From NCBI RefSeq assembly GCF_021532615.1, contig NZ_JAKGAQ010000001.1, forward strand, positions 186,001-250,000: a stretch of 64,000 nt of DNA, written 5' to 3'. Origin of the DNA: Octadecabacter dasysiphoniae (GTDB lineage Bacteria; Pseudomonadota; Alphaproteobacteria; Rhodobacterales; Rhodobacteraceae). The position numbers and the translations under genes are program-made. Positions 8,037 to 17,916 of the stretch are shown here, piece by piece. The notes below the pieces were generated by a model. That model saw only the letters and a list, made by a program, of their open reading frames with translations, was not told where the DNA came from and searched no databases. Positions within the stretch are counted from its first letter, which is position 1, and each line of letters starts with the position of its first letter.

Positions 8037-10037
8037 CTATTGTGCGGCGACGCCCGTAGGATCAGCCAAAGTGACGATATCTTCCATAATGCGGTTCAAT
8101 TCGAAATCTTTGGGTGTGTATACCCGCGCGACGCCCATTGCCGCCAATTTCGCGGCGTCCTCGTCCGGAATAATGCCGCCGACAACAACAGGGATATGCG
8201 ACAGGCCAAGGGCGCGCATTTTGTCCATCATTTCGGTAATCAACGGAATATGAGAGCCTGACAAAATTGACAAACCGATCACGTGGGCATCGTCGCGCTG
8301 TGCGGCTGCGATGATTTCGTCCGGGGTCAGGCGAATGCCTTCGTATGTAATATCCATGCCGCAATCGCGGGCCCGTGCGGCGATTTGTTCAGCGCCATTG
8401 GAATGGCCATCAAGGCCCGGTTTACCCATCAGAAATTTCAGTTTCCGGCCCAGTTTTGAACTGACGGCGGAAACGCGGTCGCGGATGTCATCAAGGCCTT
8501 CGGTGCGATTGGACGGATTGTGCGAAACGCCTGTGGGTGCGCGGTATTGACCAAACGCCTGGCGGATCACCTCGGCCCATTCGCCCGTGGTGACGCCTGC
8601 CTTGGCCGCGGCGACGGACGGGATCATGATGTTTGTGCGGCCCAGCGCGGCGGCCTTAAGATCAGCCAGCGCGCGTGCCACCGCATCTGCGTCGCGGTCT
8701 GTTTTCCAGCTGTTCAGGCGTTCCAATTGGTCAGCCTCGGCTTTGGGGTCTGACACCATGATTGCATCATCCCCAGCCGTCAGCGGTGACGGTTCGCCAT
8801 TTTGAAATTTGTTCACGCCAATCACCGTGGTGTCGCCGGATTCAATTCCCGCAATGCGCGCGGCGTTGGATTCAACCAGCCGCGATTTCATATATTCGAT
8901 CTTTTCTTGCGCATCGCCCATTGCATCAATCTGTTTCAATTCCGCACGCGCCCCGTCTTTTAGGGCTGCGACTTTGCGTTCAACCGCCGGATTGCCTTCG
9001 AATAGATCGTCGTATTCCAAAAGGTCCGTTTCAAACGCGAGGATTTGCTGCATCCGAAGCGACCATTGCTGATCCCACGGGCGCGGCAATCCCAGCGCTT
9101 CGTTCCAAGCGGGCAATTGCACGGCGCGCGCGCGCGCGTCTTTGGACAATGTCACGGCCAGCATTTCAATCAGGATACGGTAGACGTTATTTTCAGGCTG
9201 CTGTTCTGTCAGCCCCAATGAATTGACCTGAACGCCGTATCGAAAGCGGCGGAATTTCGGGTCTTCGACGCCGTAGCGATCTGCGCAAATCTCATCCCAG
9301 AGCTCAACAAACGCGCGCATTTTGCACATTTCGGTGACGAAACGGATACCTGCGTTTACGAAAAACGAAATGCGCCCGACCATGGCCGGGAAATTCTCCG
9401 CGGGGACTTTGCCGCGCAAATCATCCAGGACCGACACGGCTGTTGCCAACGCAAAGGCGAGCTCCTCTTCCGGTGTCGCGCCGGCCTCTTGCAGATGATA
9501 CGAACACACGTTCATCGGGTTCCATTTGGGCAGATGTTCGCGGGTGTAGGCCGCCACATCGGTGATCATGCGCAAAGACGGTTCGGGCGGGCAAATATAG
9601 GTGCCGCGGCTTAGGTATTCTTTGATGATGTCGTTTTGCACAGTGCCTTGCAGGGCGGACACATCCGCGCCCTGTTCCTCGGCCACCGCAATATAAAGCG
9701 CAAGCAGCCAAGGCGCCGTGGCGTTGATCGTCATCGACGTGTTCATCTTTTCCAGCGGGATATCATCGAACAGCGCGCGCATATCGCCAAGGTGACAGAC
9801 AGGCACACCAACTTTGCCGACCTCACCGCGCGCCAGCACGTGGTCGCTGTCATATCCTGTTTGTGTCGGTAAATCGAACGCGACGGACAGGCCCGTCTGA
9901 CCCTTCGCCAAATTTCCACGATAAAGGGCATTGGACGCCGCAGCGGTGGAATGACCGGCATATGTTCTGAACAGCCACGGACGATCGGTTTGGCGATCAG
10001 ACTTTGCGTCGTTCCGGTCTTTCTGCGTCTGCGACAT
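8037..10037 (-). CDS. ecm: Ethylmalonyl-CoA mutase
   Basis: 666 residues. Adenosylcobalamin-dependent rearrangement of (2R)-ethylmalonyl-CoA to (2S)-methylsuccinyl-CoA, the committed step specific to the ethylmalonyl-CoA pathway. The N-terminal TIM-barrel part is seen in RTYAGHSTAAASN, FDLPTQTGYDSD and MTINATAPWLLALY; the C-terminal B12 domain has the cobalt-ligand motif GLDGHSNG with His545 (D-x-H-x-x-G) and ILSGSHIPL. The substitution pattern (RTYAGH, single-chain, shorter than methylmalonyl-CoA mutase at about 715) supports Ecm/MeaA over Mcm. The start ATG has GAGG about 9 bases upstream. Divergent from the acyltransferase gene; ccr follows 1.7 kb away. Confidence 0.95.
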   Translation of the reverse strand: MSQTQKDRNDAKSDRQTDRPWLFRTYAGHSTAAASNALYRGNLAKGQTGLSVAFDLPTQTGYDSDHVLARGEVGKVGVPVCHLGDMRALFDDIPLEKMNTSMTINATAPWLLALYIAVAEEQGADVSALQGTVQNDIIKEYLSRGTYICPPEPSLRMITDVAAYTREHLPKWNPMNVCSYHLQEAGATPEEELAFALATAVSVLDDLRGKVPAENFPAMVGRISFFVNAGIRFVTEMCKMRAFVELWDEICADRYGVEDPKFRRFRYGVQVNSLGLTEQQPENNVYRILIEMLAVTLSKDARARAVQLPAWNEALGLPRPWDQQWSLRMQQILAFETDLLEYDDLFEGNPAVERKVAALKDGARAELKQIDAMGDAQEKIEYMKSRLVESNAARIAGIESGDTTVIGVNKFQNGEPSPLTAGDDAIMVSDPKAEADQLERLNSWKTDRDADAVARALADLKAAALGRTNIMIPSVAAAKAGVTTGEWAEVIRQAFGQYRAPTGVSHNPSNRTEGLDDIRDRVSAVSSKLGRKLKFLMGKPGLDGHSNGAEQIAARARDCGMDITYEGIRLTPDEIIAAAQRDDAHVIGLSILSGSHIPLITEMMDKMRALGLSHIPVVVGGIIPDEDAAKLAAMGVARVYTPKDFELNRIMEDIVTLADPTGVAAQ

Positions 10038-10053
10038 AGCGGGCCTCGTGAAT

Positions 10054-10080
10054 CATGTTTGCGCAATTTTATTGCTTCAC
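10054..10080. promoter_or_regulatory. Overlapping inverted repeats upstream of ecm
   Basis: TTGCGCAA (10059-10066) is an 8-base palindrome and overlaps a second inverted repeat, GCAAT-TTT-ATTGC (GCAAT at 10062-10066 is shared, with ATTGC at 10070-10074 on the plus strand). It is 22 bases upstream of the ecm start. TTGC/GCAA half sites are the type bound by PhaR and by RamB/ScfR-like acetate regulators; assignment to any regulator is inference. Confidence 0.3.
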
Positions 10081-10130
10081 GGTGTAGGTATCTGAAATAT
10101 TAGACCCTTGTCAACGCGCTGCACTGCGGC

Positions 10131-11537
10131 ATGACCCCATTTACGCGTCGCCCATTCCCTGACACGGTGCCGCCTATGACAACACCCATACCGATCCCCC
10201 TTTGGCTATTGATCCTTATGGTGCTGTTTGCCGCCGTCACGTTCGCGTCGCACTTTTTGTTTCCGTCCGTGCGCTGGTTTTTTCGCCGCCGCGCCGAACG
10301 TGTCGTTGCGCGGGTCAATGCACGACTGACCAAACCGATTGAACCGTTCAAGCTCGTGCGGCGCTACGACACCATCCAGCGGCTTGTCTATGACCCAGAG
10401 GTGATCAAGGCGATCAACGATTACGCGCGATCCGAAGGCGTGCGCGAAGACGTGGCATTTGAAAAAGCGCGCAGATACGCTGGTGAAATTGTCCCGTCCT
10501 TTTCGGCCACTGCGTATTTTTCATTCGGGATGCGGGCGGCCAAATGGTTGTCCAAATTCCTGTACCGCCTGCGTGTGGGCCAGTTCAACCGCGCAGAATA
10601 CGAAGCGATTGACCCCGACGCGACGTTGATTTTTGTGATGAACCACCGATCCAACATGGATTACGTTCTGGTCACCCATTTGGTCAGTCGCGCCAGTGCA
10701 TTGTCTTATGCGGTGGGGGAATGGGCGCGGGTTTGGCCGTTGTCGGGTATGATCAAGATGCTTGGCGGGTACTTTATCCGTCGCAAATCCCGTCGCCAGT
10801 CGGGGGGCGGTGAATTGTACCGCAAGGTCCTCGCGCGCTACGTCCAGATGGCGACGCAAAACGGCGTGACGCAGGCGGTGTTTCCCGAAGGCGGGCTATC
10901 CCTGACGGGCGCATTGGCCAAACCCCGCCTCGGAATCCTCAGCTATATTATTGACGATTTTGATCCCGACGGTCGCGACGTTGTATTTGTGCCCGTCGCC
11001 CTGAATTATGATCGTGTTCTTGAGGATCGGTTTTTGATCAAGGCGGATCAATCAGGCGTGCGCCGTTTTCGCCCGCCGTTCTGGACGGTTGTGGGCGGGG
11101 TTTGCGGGTATTTATGGGCGCGTGTCTGCCGTAAAATGACGACATTCGGCACGGCCAATGTCAGCTTTGGCCACCCGATGTCCCTGCGTGACTATGCACA
11201 GGCCCATTCCGGCGCAGCCGAAGATGTGGGGCGCGAATTGATGTCGCGCATCGCCGGGGTGATCCCGCTGTTGCCTGTGCCGTTGGTCAGCCGTGCCATT
11301 CTCGATGGTGCCCTCAGCGAGGCGGACATTGCAGAACACATCGACAAGACCCTATCAAATCTGCCTGAAACCGTGCGCCCGCCGCGTCGTACCGCCCAAA
11401 GCATAACAGAAGACGGGCTGGCCATCCTGCGGCGCAGAAAAATCATTGGGGGCACAGACGAGGTTGAGCTGATTGAAACAGAAACACCTGTTCTGACGTA
11501 CTATGCGAGTTCAATCGCCCATCATTTTGAGGCCTGA
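10131..11537 (+). CDS. Glycerolipid acyltransferase, PlsB/PlsC (LPLAT) family
   Basis: 468 residues. One N-terminal transmembrane helix (about residues 23-45, IPLWLLILMVLFAAV), then an LPLAT acyltransferase domain with the catalytic block NHRSNMDYVL (the H-x4-D motif is HRSNMD), GGYFIRRKSRR, and block III VFPEGGLSLTG. The size and sequence resemble the long 1-acyl-sn-glycerol-3-phosphate or glycerol-3-phosphate acyltransferases of Rhodobacteraceae, not short PlsC. It transfers an acyl group to a glycerophosphate at the inner membrane. Start uncertain: ATG at 10131 or 10176. It lies between ecm and ccr, both acyl-CoA enzymes. Confidence 0.8.
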   Translation: MTPFTRRPFPDTVPPMTTPIPIPLWLLILMVLFAAVTFASHFLFPSVRWFFRRRAERVVARVNARLTKPIEPFKLVRRYDTIQRLVYDPEVIKAINDYARSEGVREDVAFEKARRYAGEIVPSFSATAYFSFGMRAAKWLSKFLYRLRVGQFNRAEYEAIDPDATLIFVMNHRSNMDYVLVTHLVSRASALSYAVGEWARVWPLSGMIKMLGGYFIRRKSRRQSGGGELYRKVLARYVQMATQNGVTQAVFPEGGLSLTGALAKPRLGILSYIIDDFDPDGRDVVFVPVALNYDRVLEDRFLIKADQSGVRRFRPPFWTVVGGVCGYLWARVCRKMTTFGTANVSFGHPMSLRDYAQAHSGAAEDVGRELMSRIAGVIPLLPVPLVSRAILDGALSEADIAEHIDKTLSNLPETVRPPRRTAQSITEDGLAILRRRKIIGGTDEVELIETETPVLTYYASSIAHHFEA

Positions 11538-11716
11538 CGGCATGTAGGCGTGCGTGGTCTGAGGGGTTAAAAACTTGCGCTGCGTTGCGGCGGACATAAA
11601 GTTACAAAAATCTACTCTGTAGAGTTGCATTATTACTTTTCCATCTTTAAATCTGTCCTCAGAACGCTCCGATTCTGCGGTGCGGCACGAAATTTTTAGA
11701 CTTGATGGAGATGGAT

Positions 11717-13000
<1,284 letters not shown>

Positions 13001-13025
13001 CACGCCCAAACCGCTGAACAATTCG

Positions 13026-13060
13026 CGCCGCTGCACGTCTTCGTGTGGCGGCGGTTTTGT
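13026..13060 (+). terminator. Intrinsic terminator of ccr
   Basis: 12-bp GC-rich stem (13026-13037 with 13042-13053, two G-U pairs) closing a TCTT loop, followed by TTTTGTTT. It lies 25 bases after the ccr stop codon. Confidence 0.88.
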
Positions 13061-13193
13061 TTGAAACCAATGGGCAGTGCACCTGTCGTCCCCCCATTTA
13101 TGGTGGGGTACTTTCAGTGGGGTGAATTGTTAATCCTTCCGGTTGTATACTCGGAATTAACCAATCGTTAACTCCTCTCACAGAAGGTATTTC

Positions 13194-13409
13194 ATGGGAC
13201 AGAAATGGATCATCGACGTTATCGCTGACCTGCGTGCATTTGCTGACCAGAATGGATTGCCTTTGTTGGCAAGCCAGCTGGACGTCACTTCGACGGTTGC
13301 GCAGGCCGAAATAGCCTCGATGTTTGAGGGGGCGCCGCGCGCGGCGAATGGAAATGCAAGCCAACCTGCGCCAACTTTTGGCGACACTCGATCAGGCCAC
13401 GGAACTTAG
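13194..13409 (+). CDS. Small protein overlapping luxR
   Basis: 71 residues, starting MGQKWIIDVIADLRAFADQNG, a good amphipathic helix, with a second helix (QLDVTSTVAQAEIASMF) and a Pro/Gly/Asn-rich tail. An AGAAGG ribosome site lies about 6 bases upstream of the ATG. The last 62 bases overlap luxR in another frame, so the two are probably translationally coupled. From memory, a similar small ORF precedes luxR in other roseobacters, which would support a real gene. Upstream (13090-13161) there is a C/G-rich hairpin and GTTAAT/ATTAAC repeats that may form the promoter/operator. Confidence 0.6.
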   Translation: MGQKWIIDVIADLRAFADQNGLPLLASQLDVTSTVAQAEIASMFEGAPRAANGNASQPAPTFGDTRSGHGT

Positions 13410-14124
13410 CGCGCTTCAGGACAGCATTGTTGCCCTGCGTGACCACTACGGTATCGCGCATATGGTTTATCATTGGGTGTCTGCGGACGGTGAACAATAC
13501 GGCTGTGGCACCTATTCAACCGCATGGGTCCAGCACTACGTCACCCAGGATTACCTGCGTATTGATCCAGTTATAATTGGCTGTTTTCAACGCTTTCACC
13601 CCGTTGATTGGAAGGCGCTGGATTGGTCCGGCAAAGCCGCCGTCGCGTTTCGCGCAGAGGCGGTGCAGGCCGGCGTTGGCAATCAGGGCTACTCCATCCC
13701 GATCCGCGGCCCGCGCGGGCAGTTCGCGTTGTTTTCTGTGTCTGACACTGCAAGAGACGACGCATGGGCCGATTTCACACAAAAGAACCACCGTGATCTT
13801 TTGCTGTGCGCCCATCAGTTCAACCAAAAGGCGCTTGAGCTTGAGATCAGGCGTATGCCGGAGCCCGTCAAACCGCTATCAGGTCGCGAAGTCGATGTGC
13901 TGACCTATCTTGCCATGGGGTATTCGCGCGGGCAGGTGGCCCAGACGCTATCGATTTCGGAACACACGTTGCGGGCCTACGTGGAATCCGCGCGCCACAA
14001 ATTGGGCGCATCCAATACCATGCACGCAGTCGCGCGCGCCGTTGCCGAAGGGTTGATCGTGATGGGGGGCGCTGCGCGAAATGCGCGCGGCGACTGGCCC
14101 GGACGATCAGAGGCGGCCGAGTAA
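13348..14124 (+). CDS. LuxR-family autoinducer-binding transcription regulator
   Basis: 258 residues. The N-terminal autoinducer domain keeps the hallmark residues: W-x-x-Y and D-P in STAWVQHYVTQDYLRIDP, Trp in HPVDW, Gly in GYSIPIRG. The C-terminal GerE helix-turn-helix reads LSGREVDVLTYLAMGYSRGQVAQ followed by TLRAYVESARHKLGASN. It should bind an N-acyl-homoserine lactone and regulate genes including luxI, which starts 81 bases downstream in the same direction. Start 13348 (ATG) is chosen; TTG at 13324 and ATG at 13354 are in frame. The gene overlaps the 71-residue ORF. I see no clear lux box. Confidence 0.9.
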   Translation: MEMQANLRQLLATLDQATELSALQDSIVALRDHYGIAHMVYHWVSADGEQYGCGTYSTAWVQHYVTQDYLRIDPVIIGCFQRFHPVDWKALDWSGKAAVAFRAEAVQAGVGNQGYSIPIRGPRGQFALFSVSDTARDDAWADFTQKNHRDLLLCAHQFNQKALELEIRRMPEPVKPLSGREVDVLTYLAMGYSRGQVAQTLSISEHTLRAYVESARHKLGASNTMHAVARAVAEGLIVMGGAARNARGDWPGRSEAAE

Positions 14125-14205
14125 CGCAACACCCACCGAACGGTCCCCGAACCACGCATTAACCACAGCAAATTAGGGTTTTCTCCACACGGTTGGAGGC
14201 CTTGC

Positions 14206-14844
14206 ATGTTACGTTATATCTACGGTTCGAAGCTAGATGATCACCCCGTCCTTGCGGATTCAATGTTCAAAGATCGCGCCACCCAATTTCGCGACCGCCT
14301 TGGCTGGGATGTCGCCGTGGATGCCCAAGGGTATGAACGCGATGAATATGACGCCCACGACCCCCTTTATGTGATTTGGCAGCGCCCGGATGGCCGCCAC
14401 GGCGGGTCCATGCGGTTTTTGCCCACCACGGGACCAACCATGGTGAACGATTATTTTGCGGACCTTCTTCAGGGGGACGCCATTCAATCGCCGTTCATTT
14501 GGGAATGTACCCGTTTTTGTCTGGCCCCGGGTGCGGATGGCCCCATTGCCGCCGCCCTGATGCTTGGCGGTGGCGAAGTCATGCGTGGCTTTGGCGTGAC
14601 CCAGTTTGTGGGTGTGTTTGATGCCCGAATGGTGCGGATTTATCGCCATATCGGGGCGTCCCCCGATGTTTTGGGCAGCAGCGGCACGGGGCGTGAACAA
14701 ATCAGTGTTGGCCTGTGGAATTACGACCAAACCGACCGCGTGCAGGTCTTGGCGCGGGCGGGCATTTCGTCCGCATTGTCAGAACATTGGTATGCACGCT
14801 CCTTTGGTGAAAAACCGTCGAAATTGGCCCAACGCGCCGCGTGA
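14206..14844 (+). CDS. Acyl-homoserine-lactone synthase (LuxI family)
   Basis: 212 residues. Makes N-acyl-homoserine lactone from S-adenosylmethionine and acyl-ACP. The invariant residues are all in place: Arg24, Phe28, Trp34, the acidic DEYD near 46-49, Arg70 (GGSMRF), Glu100 and Arg103 (ECTRF). Length is usual. It forms a pair with luxR just upstream and lies 40 bases before the helicase gene, which may be cotranscribed. The acyl chain made cannot be predicted from the sequence. Confidence 0.95.
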   Translation: MLRYIYGSKLDDHPVLADSMFKDRATQFRDRLGWDVAVDAQGYERDEYDAHDPLYVIWQRPDGRHGGSMRFLPTTGPTMVNDYFADLLQGDAIQSPFIWECTRFCLAPGADGPIAAALMLGGGEVMRGFGVTQFVGVFDARMVRIYRHIGASPDVLGSSGTGREQISVGLWNYDQTDRVQVLARAGISSALSEHWYARSFGEKPSKLAQRAA

Positions 14845-14883
14845 CCACTGGCCCCTGTGGCGCGCCGCAGGTAGGGTCGCGCC

Positions 14884-16443
14884 ATGATCCCAACTGCCCT
14901 TACCCTTTCCGACGATCAGGCCGAAGCCTGGGATGCTGTGTCCGACCTTTTAGGGGACGCCGGTGTTGATCTGCTGGGCGGGTCAACACTGCCGCCCAAG
15001 GACGACCCGAACGGGGCTGTTCTGGCGGTTTTGGGCAAAGCGGGCAGCGGTAAGACCCTGCTGTTGGCAGAGCTGTTCAAGTCGCTGAAAGAGGCTGGCG
15101 TTGACATCGTGTCGGGCGATTATGAGGGCAAGAAACGCCGTGACCGCCGCACGCTGGCCATCCTCGCGCCGACCAACAAAGCGGCTAGTGTTTTGCGCAA
15201 TCGCGGTGTGCCTGCGACAACGATCCACCGGATTTTATACACCCCGATGTATGATCCCGAATATGAAAAGATCGCCGAATGGCTGGCCGGAAACGGTGAT
15301 CGCCCCGACCCTGATGTTCTGGAACTGGAGGGCGTCACCGACGTCGCGCTGGACCGTGCTTTTGCGTCCTATCAGATCAATACCTCGGTTCCCGCTGCCT
15401 TGGCCGCGGCGGGGCTAAAGGGGTCTGATTTCATCACCGGATGGAAACGCCGCGAAGACCCGTTGGATATCGGTTTCGTTGATGAATCCTCGATGCTGGA
15501 CGCCAAACAATTCGAAGACCTGAAGGACATTTTTCCGACGCTGGTGTTGTTCGGTGATCCCGCACAGCTGCCCCCCGTTAAGGCCGAGGGCGGCAAAATG
15601 GTGTTCGATCAACTGCCCGAGCAGCATCAATTGATCCTGTCGCGTGTGCACCGCCAAACGGCGGACAACCCGATCCTTGATCTGGCCCATGCTCTCGCTG
15701 ATCCGCAGGTCGATTTTTATGCCTTTGAAAAACTGGTCGCCGAAGCCGCCGCCAAAGATGACCGCGTTGTGATGGCGCAGCGCGTTGAATCCGATCTTAT
15801 GGCGCGTTCGCCCTGTCTGGTCTGGCGCAACGCAACACGGATCAAACTGATCCACGCCTTTCGCAACGCATTCGGTGCCCCCGACGATGAACTTTTGGCG
15901 GGGGAGCCTTTGATTTGCGACGGCATTGAACTGCCTGTGAAGCACCGCAAAAAACGGCTCGACCTTGAAGCGCGGGGCCTGATCAAAGGCGCGCAGGTCA
16001 TCTACCTTGGGCCCGGTCGCAAACCCGGATTTTCGCGCCTACACATGATGGGCGCGGAAGACCCGCAGCTAAGCGCCGCAAGCATCGTGAAAATCGAACT
16101 TGAGGGCGACGAAGAACCCTTCATTCCGTTCGCGGCCAAAATGGGGGCGACGTTCCTGCACGGCGCGGCGGTGACAATCCATAAGGCGCAAGGCAGCCAA
16201 TGGGACACGGTGCAGGTGTTCGCGCCCGACATCTACGCGGCATCGCGGATGGGGCGCGTTGAAGCGGGCCAACCGTTGTGGAAACGTCTGGCCTATGTCG
16301 CGATCACGCGGGCGGAAAACCGGCTGTGCTGGGTCGTGCGCAACCGTCTGGCGCGCCCGTCCGGGACGTTGCGCACGGATGATCTGGCCGTCGCGCCCGC
16401 GCCCTTGACGCTTGCGGTTCAAACCGACGGAGAAGAGACATGA
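14884..16443 (+). CDS. RecD-like ATP-dependent DNA helicase
   Basis: 519 residues, superfamily-1 helicase. Walker A GKAGSGKT at residues 51-58, Walker B FVDESSML near 199-206, motif III region FGDPAQLPPVK, and the C-terminal UvrD_C_2 block TIHKAQGSQW near 431 followed by YVAITRAENRL. Compared with RecD it lacks the N-terminal RecBCD-interacting part, so it is the free-standing helicase common in Rhodobacteraceae, probably acting in DNA repair. Its TGA overlaps the start of the SDR gene (ATGA). Confidence 0.88.
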   Translation: MIPTALTLSDDQAEAWDAVSDLLGDAGVDLLGGSTLPPKDDPNGAVLAVLGKAGSGKTLLLAELFKSLKEAGVDIVSGDYEGKKRRDRRTLAILAPTNKAASVLRNRGVPATTIHRILYTPMYDPEYEKIAEWLAGNGDRPDPDVLELEGVTDVALDRAFASYQINTSVPAALAAAGLKGSDFITGWKRREDPLDIGFVDESSMLDAKQFEDLKDIFPTLVLFGDPAQLPPVKAEGGKMVFDQLPEQHQLILSRVHRQTADNPILDLAHALADPQVDFYAFEKLVAEAAAKDDRVVMAQRVESDLMARSPCLVWRNATRIKLIHAFRNAFGAPDDELLAGEPLICDGIELPVKHRKKRLDLEARGLIKGAQVIYLGPGRKPGFSRLHMMGAEDPQLSAASIVKIELEGDEEPFIPFAAKMGATFLHGAAVTIHKAQGSQWDTVQVFAPDIYAASRMGRVEAGQPLWKRLAYVAITRAENRLCWVVRNRLARPSGTLRTDDLAVAPAPLTLAVQTDGEET

Positions 16444-17150
16444 GATCGATCATCATCACAGGCGCAAGCAGTGGCATCGGCAAAATGACCGCCCAGCATT
16501 TCCTCGACAATGGATGGCGCGTTGGCCTGATCGCGCGGCGCGCTGATGCCTTGAACGAAATGCGCCATGACAATGCGGTCGCCTTTCCCTGCGATGTTAC
16601 GGACGAAAACCAAGTGCAGGCAGCGTTTGATGCGTTCGGTCCCCTTGATGTTTTGTTCAACAACGCGGGCATGTTCGGCGTGCAAACGACGATTGATGAA
16701 ATATCGCTGGACGATTGGCAGCGTGTTGTTGATGTGAACCTGACGGGCATGTTTTTGTGCGCTCGCGCGGCGTTCAAACAGATGCGTCACCAAACTCCGC
16801 AAGGCGGGCGGATCATCAACAACGGGTCTATTTCGGCGCATACCCCGCGCGAAGGATCGACCTGTTATACCGCTACGAAACACGGTGTGTCGGGGCTGAC
16901 CAAAACCCTGACGGTGGACGGGCGGGCGTTTAACATTGCCTGCGGTCAGATTGATATCGGAAACGCGCGCACCGATCTGGTCAAGGATCTTGAGGCCACG
17001 CGCGCGGCAAACGGGCTTGATCCGTTGCCCAGCATGGCGGTGCAGGATGTGGCGCGCGCCGTCTATCACATGGCCGATTTACCAGCCGAAGCGAACGTCC
17101 AATCGATGATGATTATGGCGAGCAAAATGCCCCATATCGGGCGCGGCTGA
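16440..17150 (+). CDS. Short-chain dehydrogenase/reductase
   Basis: 236 residues of the classical SDR fold: cofactor motif GASSGIG (residues 8-14), the NNAG segment (FNNAGMFG), a Ser in NGSISA and the catalytic Y-x-x-x-K in YTATKHG. Arg residues after the second strand (IARRAD) suggest NADP(H). The substrate cannot be told from the sequence. It overlaps the helicase gene by four bases, so the two are coupled, and converges with the TIGR02186 gene, 10 bases apart. Confidence 0.88.
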   Translation: MRSIIITGASSGIGKMTAQHFLDNGWRVGLIARRADALNEMRHDNAVAFPCDVTDENQVQAAFDAFGPLDVLFNNAGMFGVQTTIDEISLDDWQRVVDVNLTGMFLCARAAFKQMRHQTPQGGRIINNGSISAHTPREGSTCYTATKHGVSGLTKTLTVDGRAFNIACGQIDIGNARTDLVKDLEATRAANGLDPLPSMAVQDVARAVYHMADLPAEANVQSMMIMASKMPHIGRG

Positions 17151-17160
17151 TCGCGCGACC

Positions 17161-17916
17161 TTAGCGTTGGAACATGCGGAATGCGGCGGATGCCAGCCAA
17201 CCCGCGCTGATCGCGATGGCCAGTGACATGATGCCATACCAGAACGGCTGATTGCGCGACATTTCATAAAGCCACCGTTCAAGACCCGCTTTGTACACGG
17301 CGATCGAGGTTTCGTATTCGTCAACGACCATCCCGTTTCGGGTGATGAAAATCCGCGCCACGTAGTCGCCTTCTGTCAGGGCGGCGGGCAATGCGATTTG
17401 GCCGCGAAACAGGGTCTCTTCCTCGATGTCGATGCCATTGTCGAGGATTTGGTACAATCCGGCAGCGGCGCGAATGCGGATCAACGCTTCGGTGAAGGTT
17501 TCTGAATTTGCGACGTCCGCAGGGGCGCCCACAGACCGGATCACGCGCGGGATTGAAATCCCGTAACGCAGGTCTTCGACCTCGCTTAGTGTTTCGCGAA
17601 ACGGGGCGGATGTGGCGACCGCGTAAAAGGATGGCGCTGCGTCCACCTCAACCGCGTCCGTGTTCACCCAGATGCCCAAGCGGCGTTCTTTGCGGCGCAC
17701 CAGTACGGATTCAGACGGTCCGGCGAGCGTGATAATCACTTCAAGATCACCATTGTCGGGCGCCGGGGCCTCGCGTTTGACCGCGCCGAAAATCATCACG
17801 TCAGAACCGTCGAAGTTTGCCGTGATGGCCACTTCGTCACGGCTGAGACCGATCACGATTTCTTCTGAGTGAGCGGGCAGGGCCAGCAGCACGAGGAGTG
17901 AAAGCAAACGTAACAT
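17161..17916 (-). CDS. TIGR02186 family membrane-anchored protein
   Basis: 251 residues with a signal peptide (about 1-17, MLRLLSLLVLLALPAHS), a beta-rich periplasmic domain beginning EEIVIGLSRDEVAITANFDGSD, and one C-terminal transmembrane helix (about 225-245, FWYGIMSLAIAISAGWLA). This layout matches TIGR02186, a conserved hypothetical family of alphaproteobacteria almost always found beside a TSUP transporter, as here. The start overlaps the stop of the transporter gene by one base (TGATG), so they are cotranslated. A role in sulfur/organosulfonate handling is inferred from this partnership only. Confidence 0.85.
   Translation of the reverse strand: MLRLLSLLVLLALPAHSEEIVIGLSRDEVAITANFDGSDVMIFGAVKREAPAPDNGDLEVIITLAGPSESVLVRRKERRLGIWVNTDAVEVDAAPSFYAVATSAPFRETLSEVEDLRYGISIPRVIRSVGAPADVANSETFTEALIRIRAAAGLYQILDNGIDIEEETLFRGQIALPAALTEGDYVARIFITRNGMVVDEYETSIAVYKAGLERWLYEMSRNQPFWYGIMSLAIAISAGWLASAAFRMFQR

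Noticed and set aside
14125..14205. Lux box upstream of luxI
   Set aside because: No 20-base palindrome resembling a lux box was seen between luxR and luxI, so no operator is listed.
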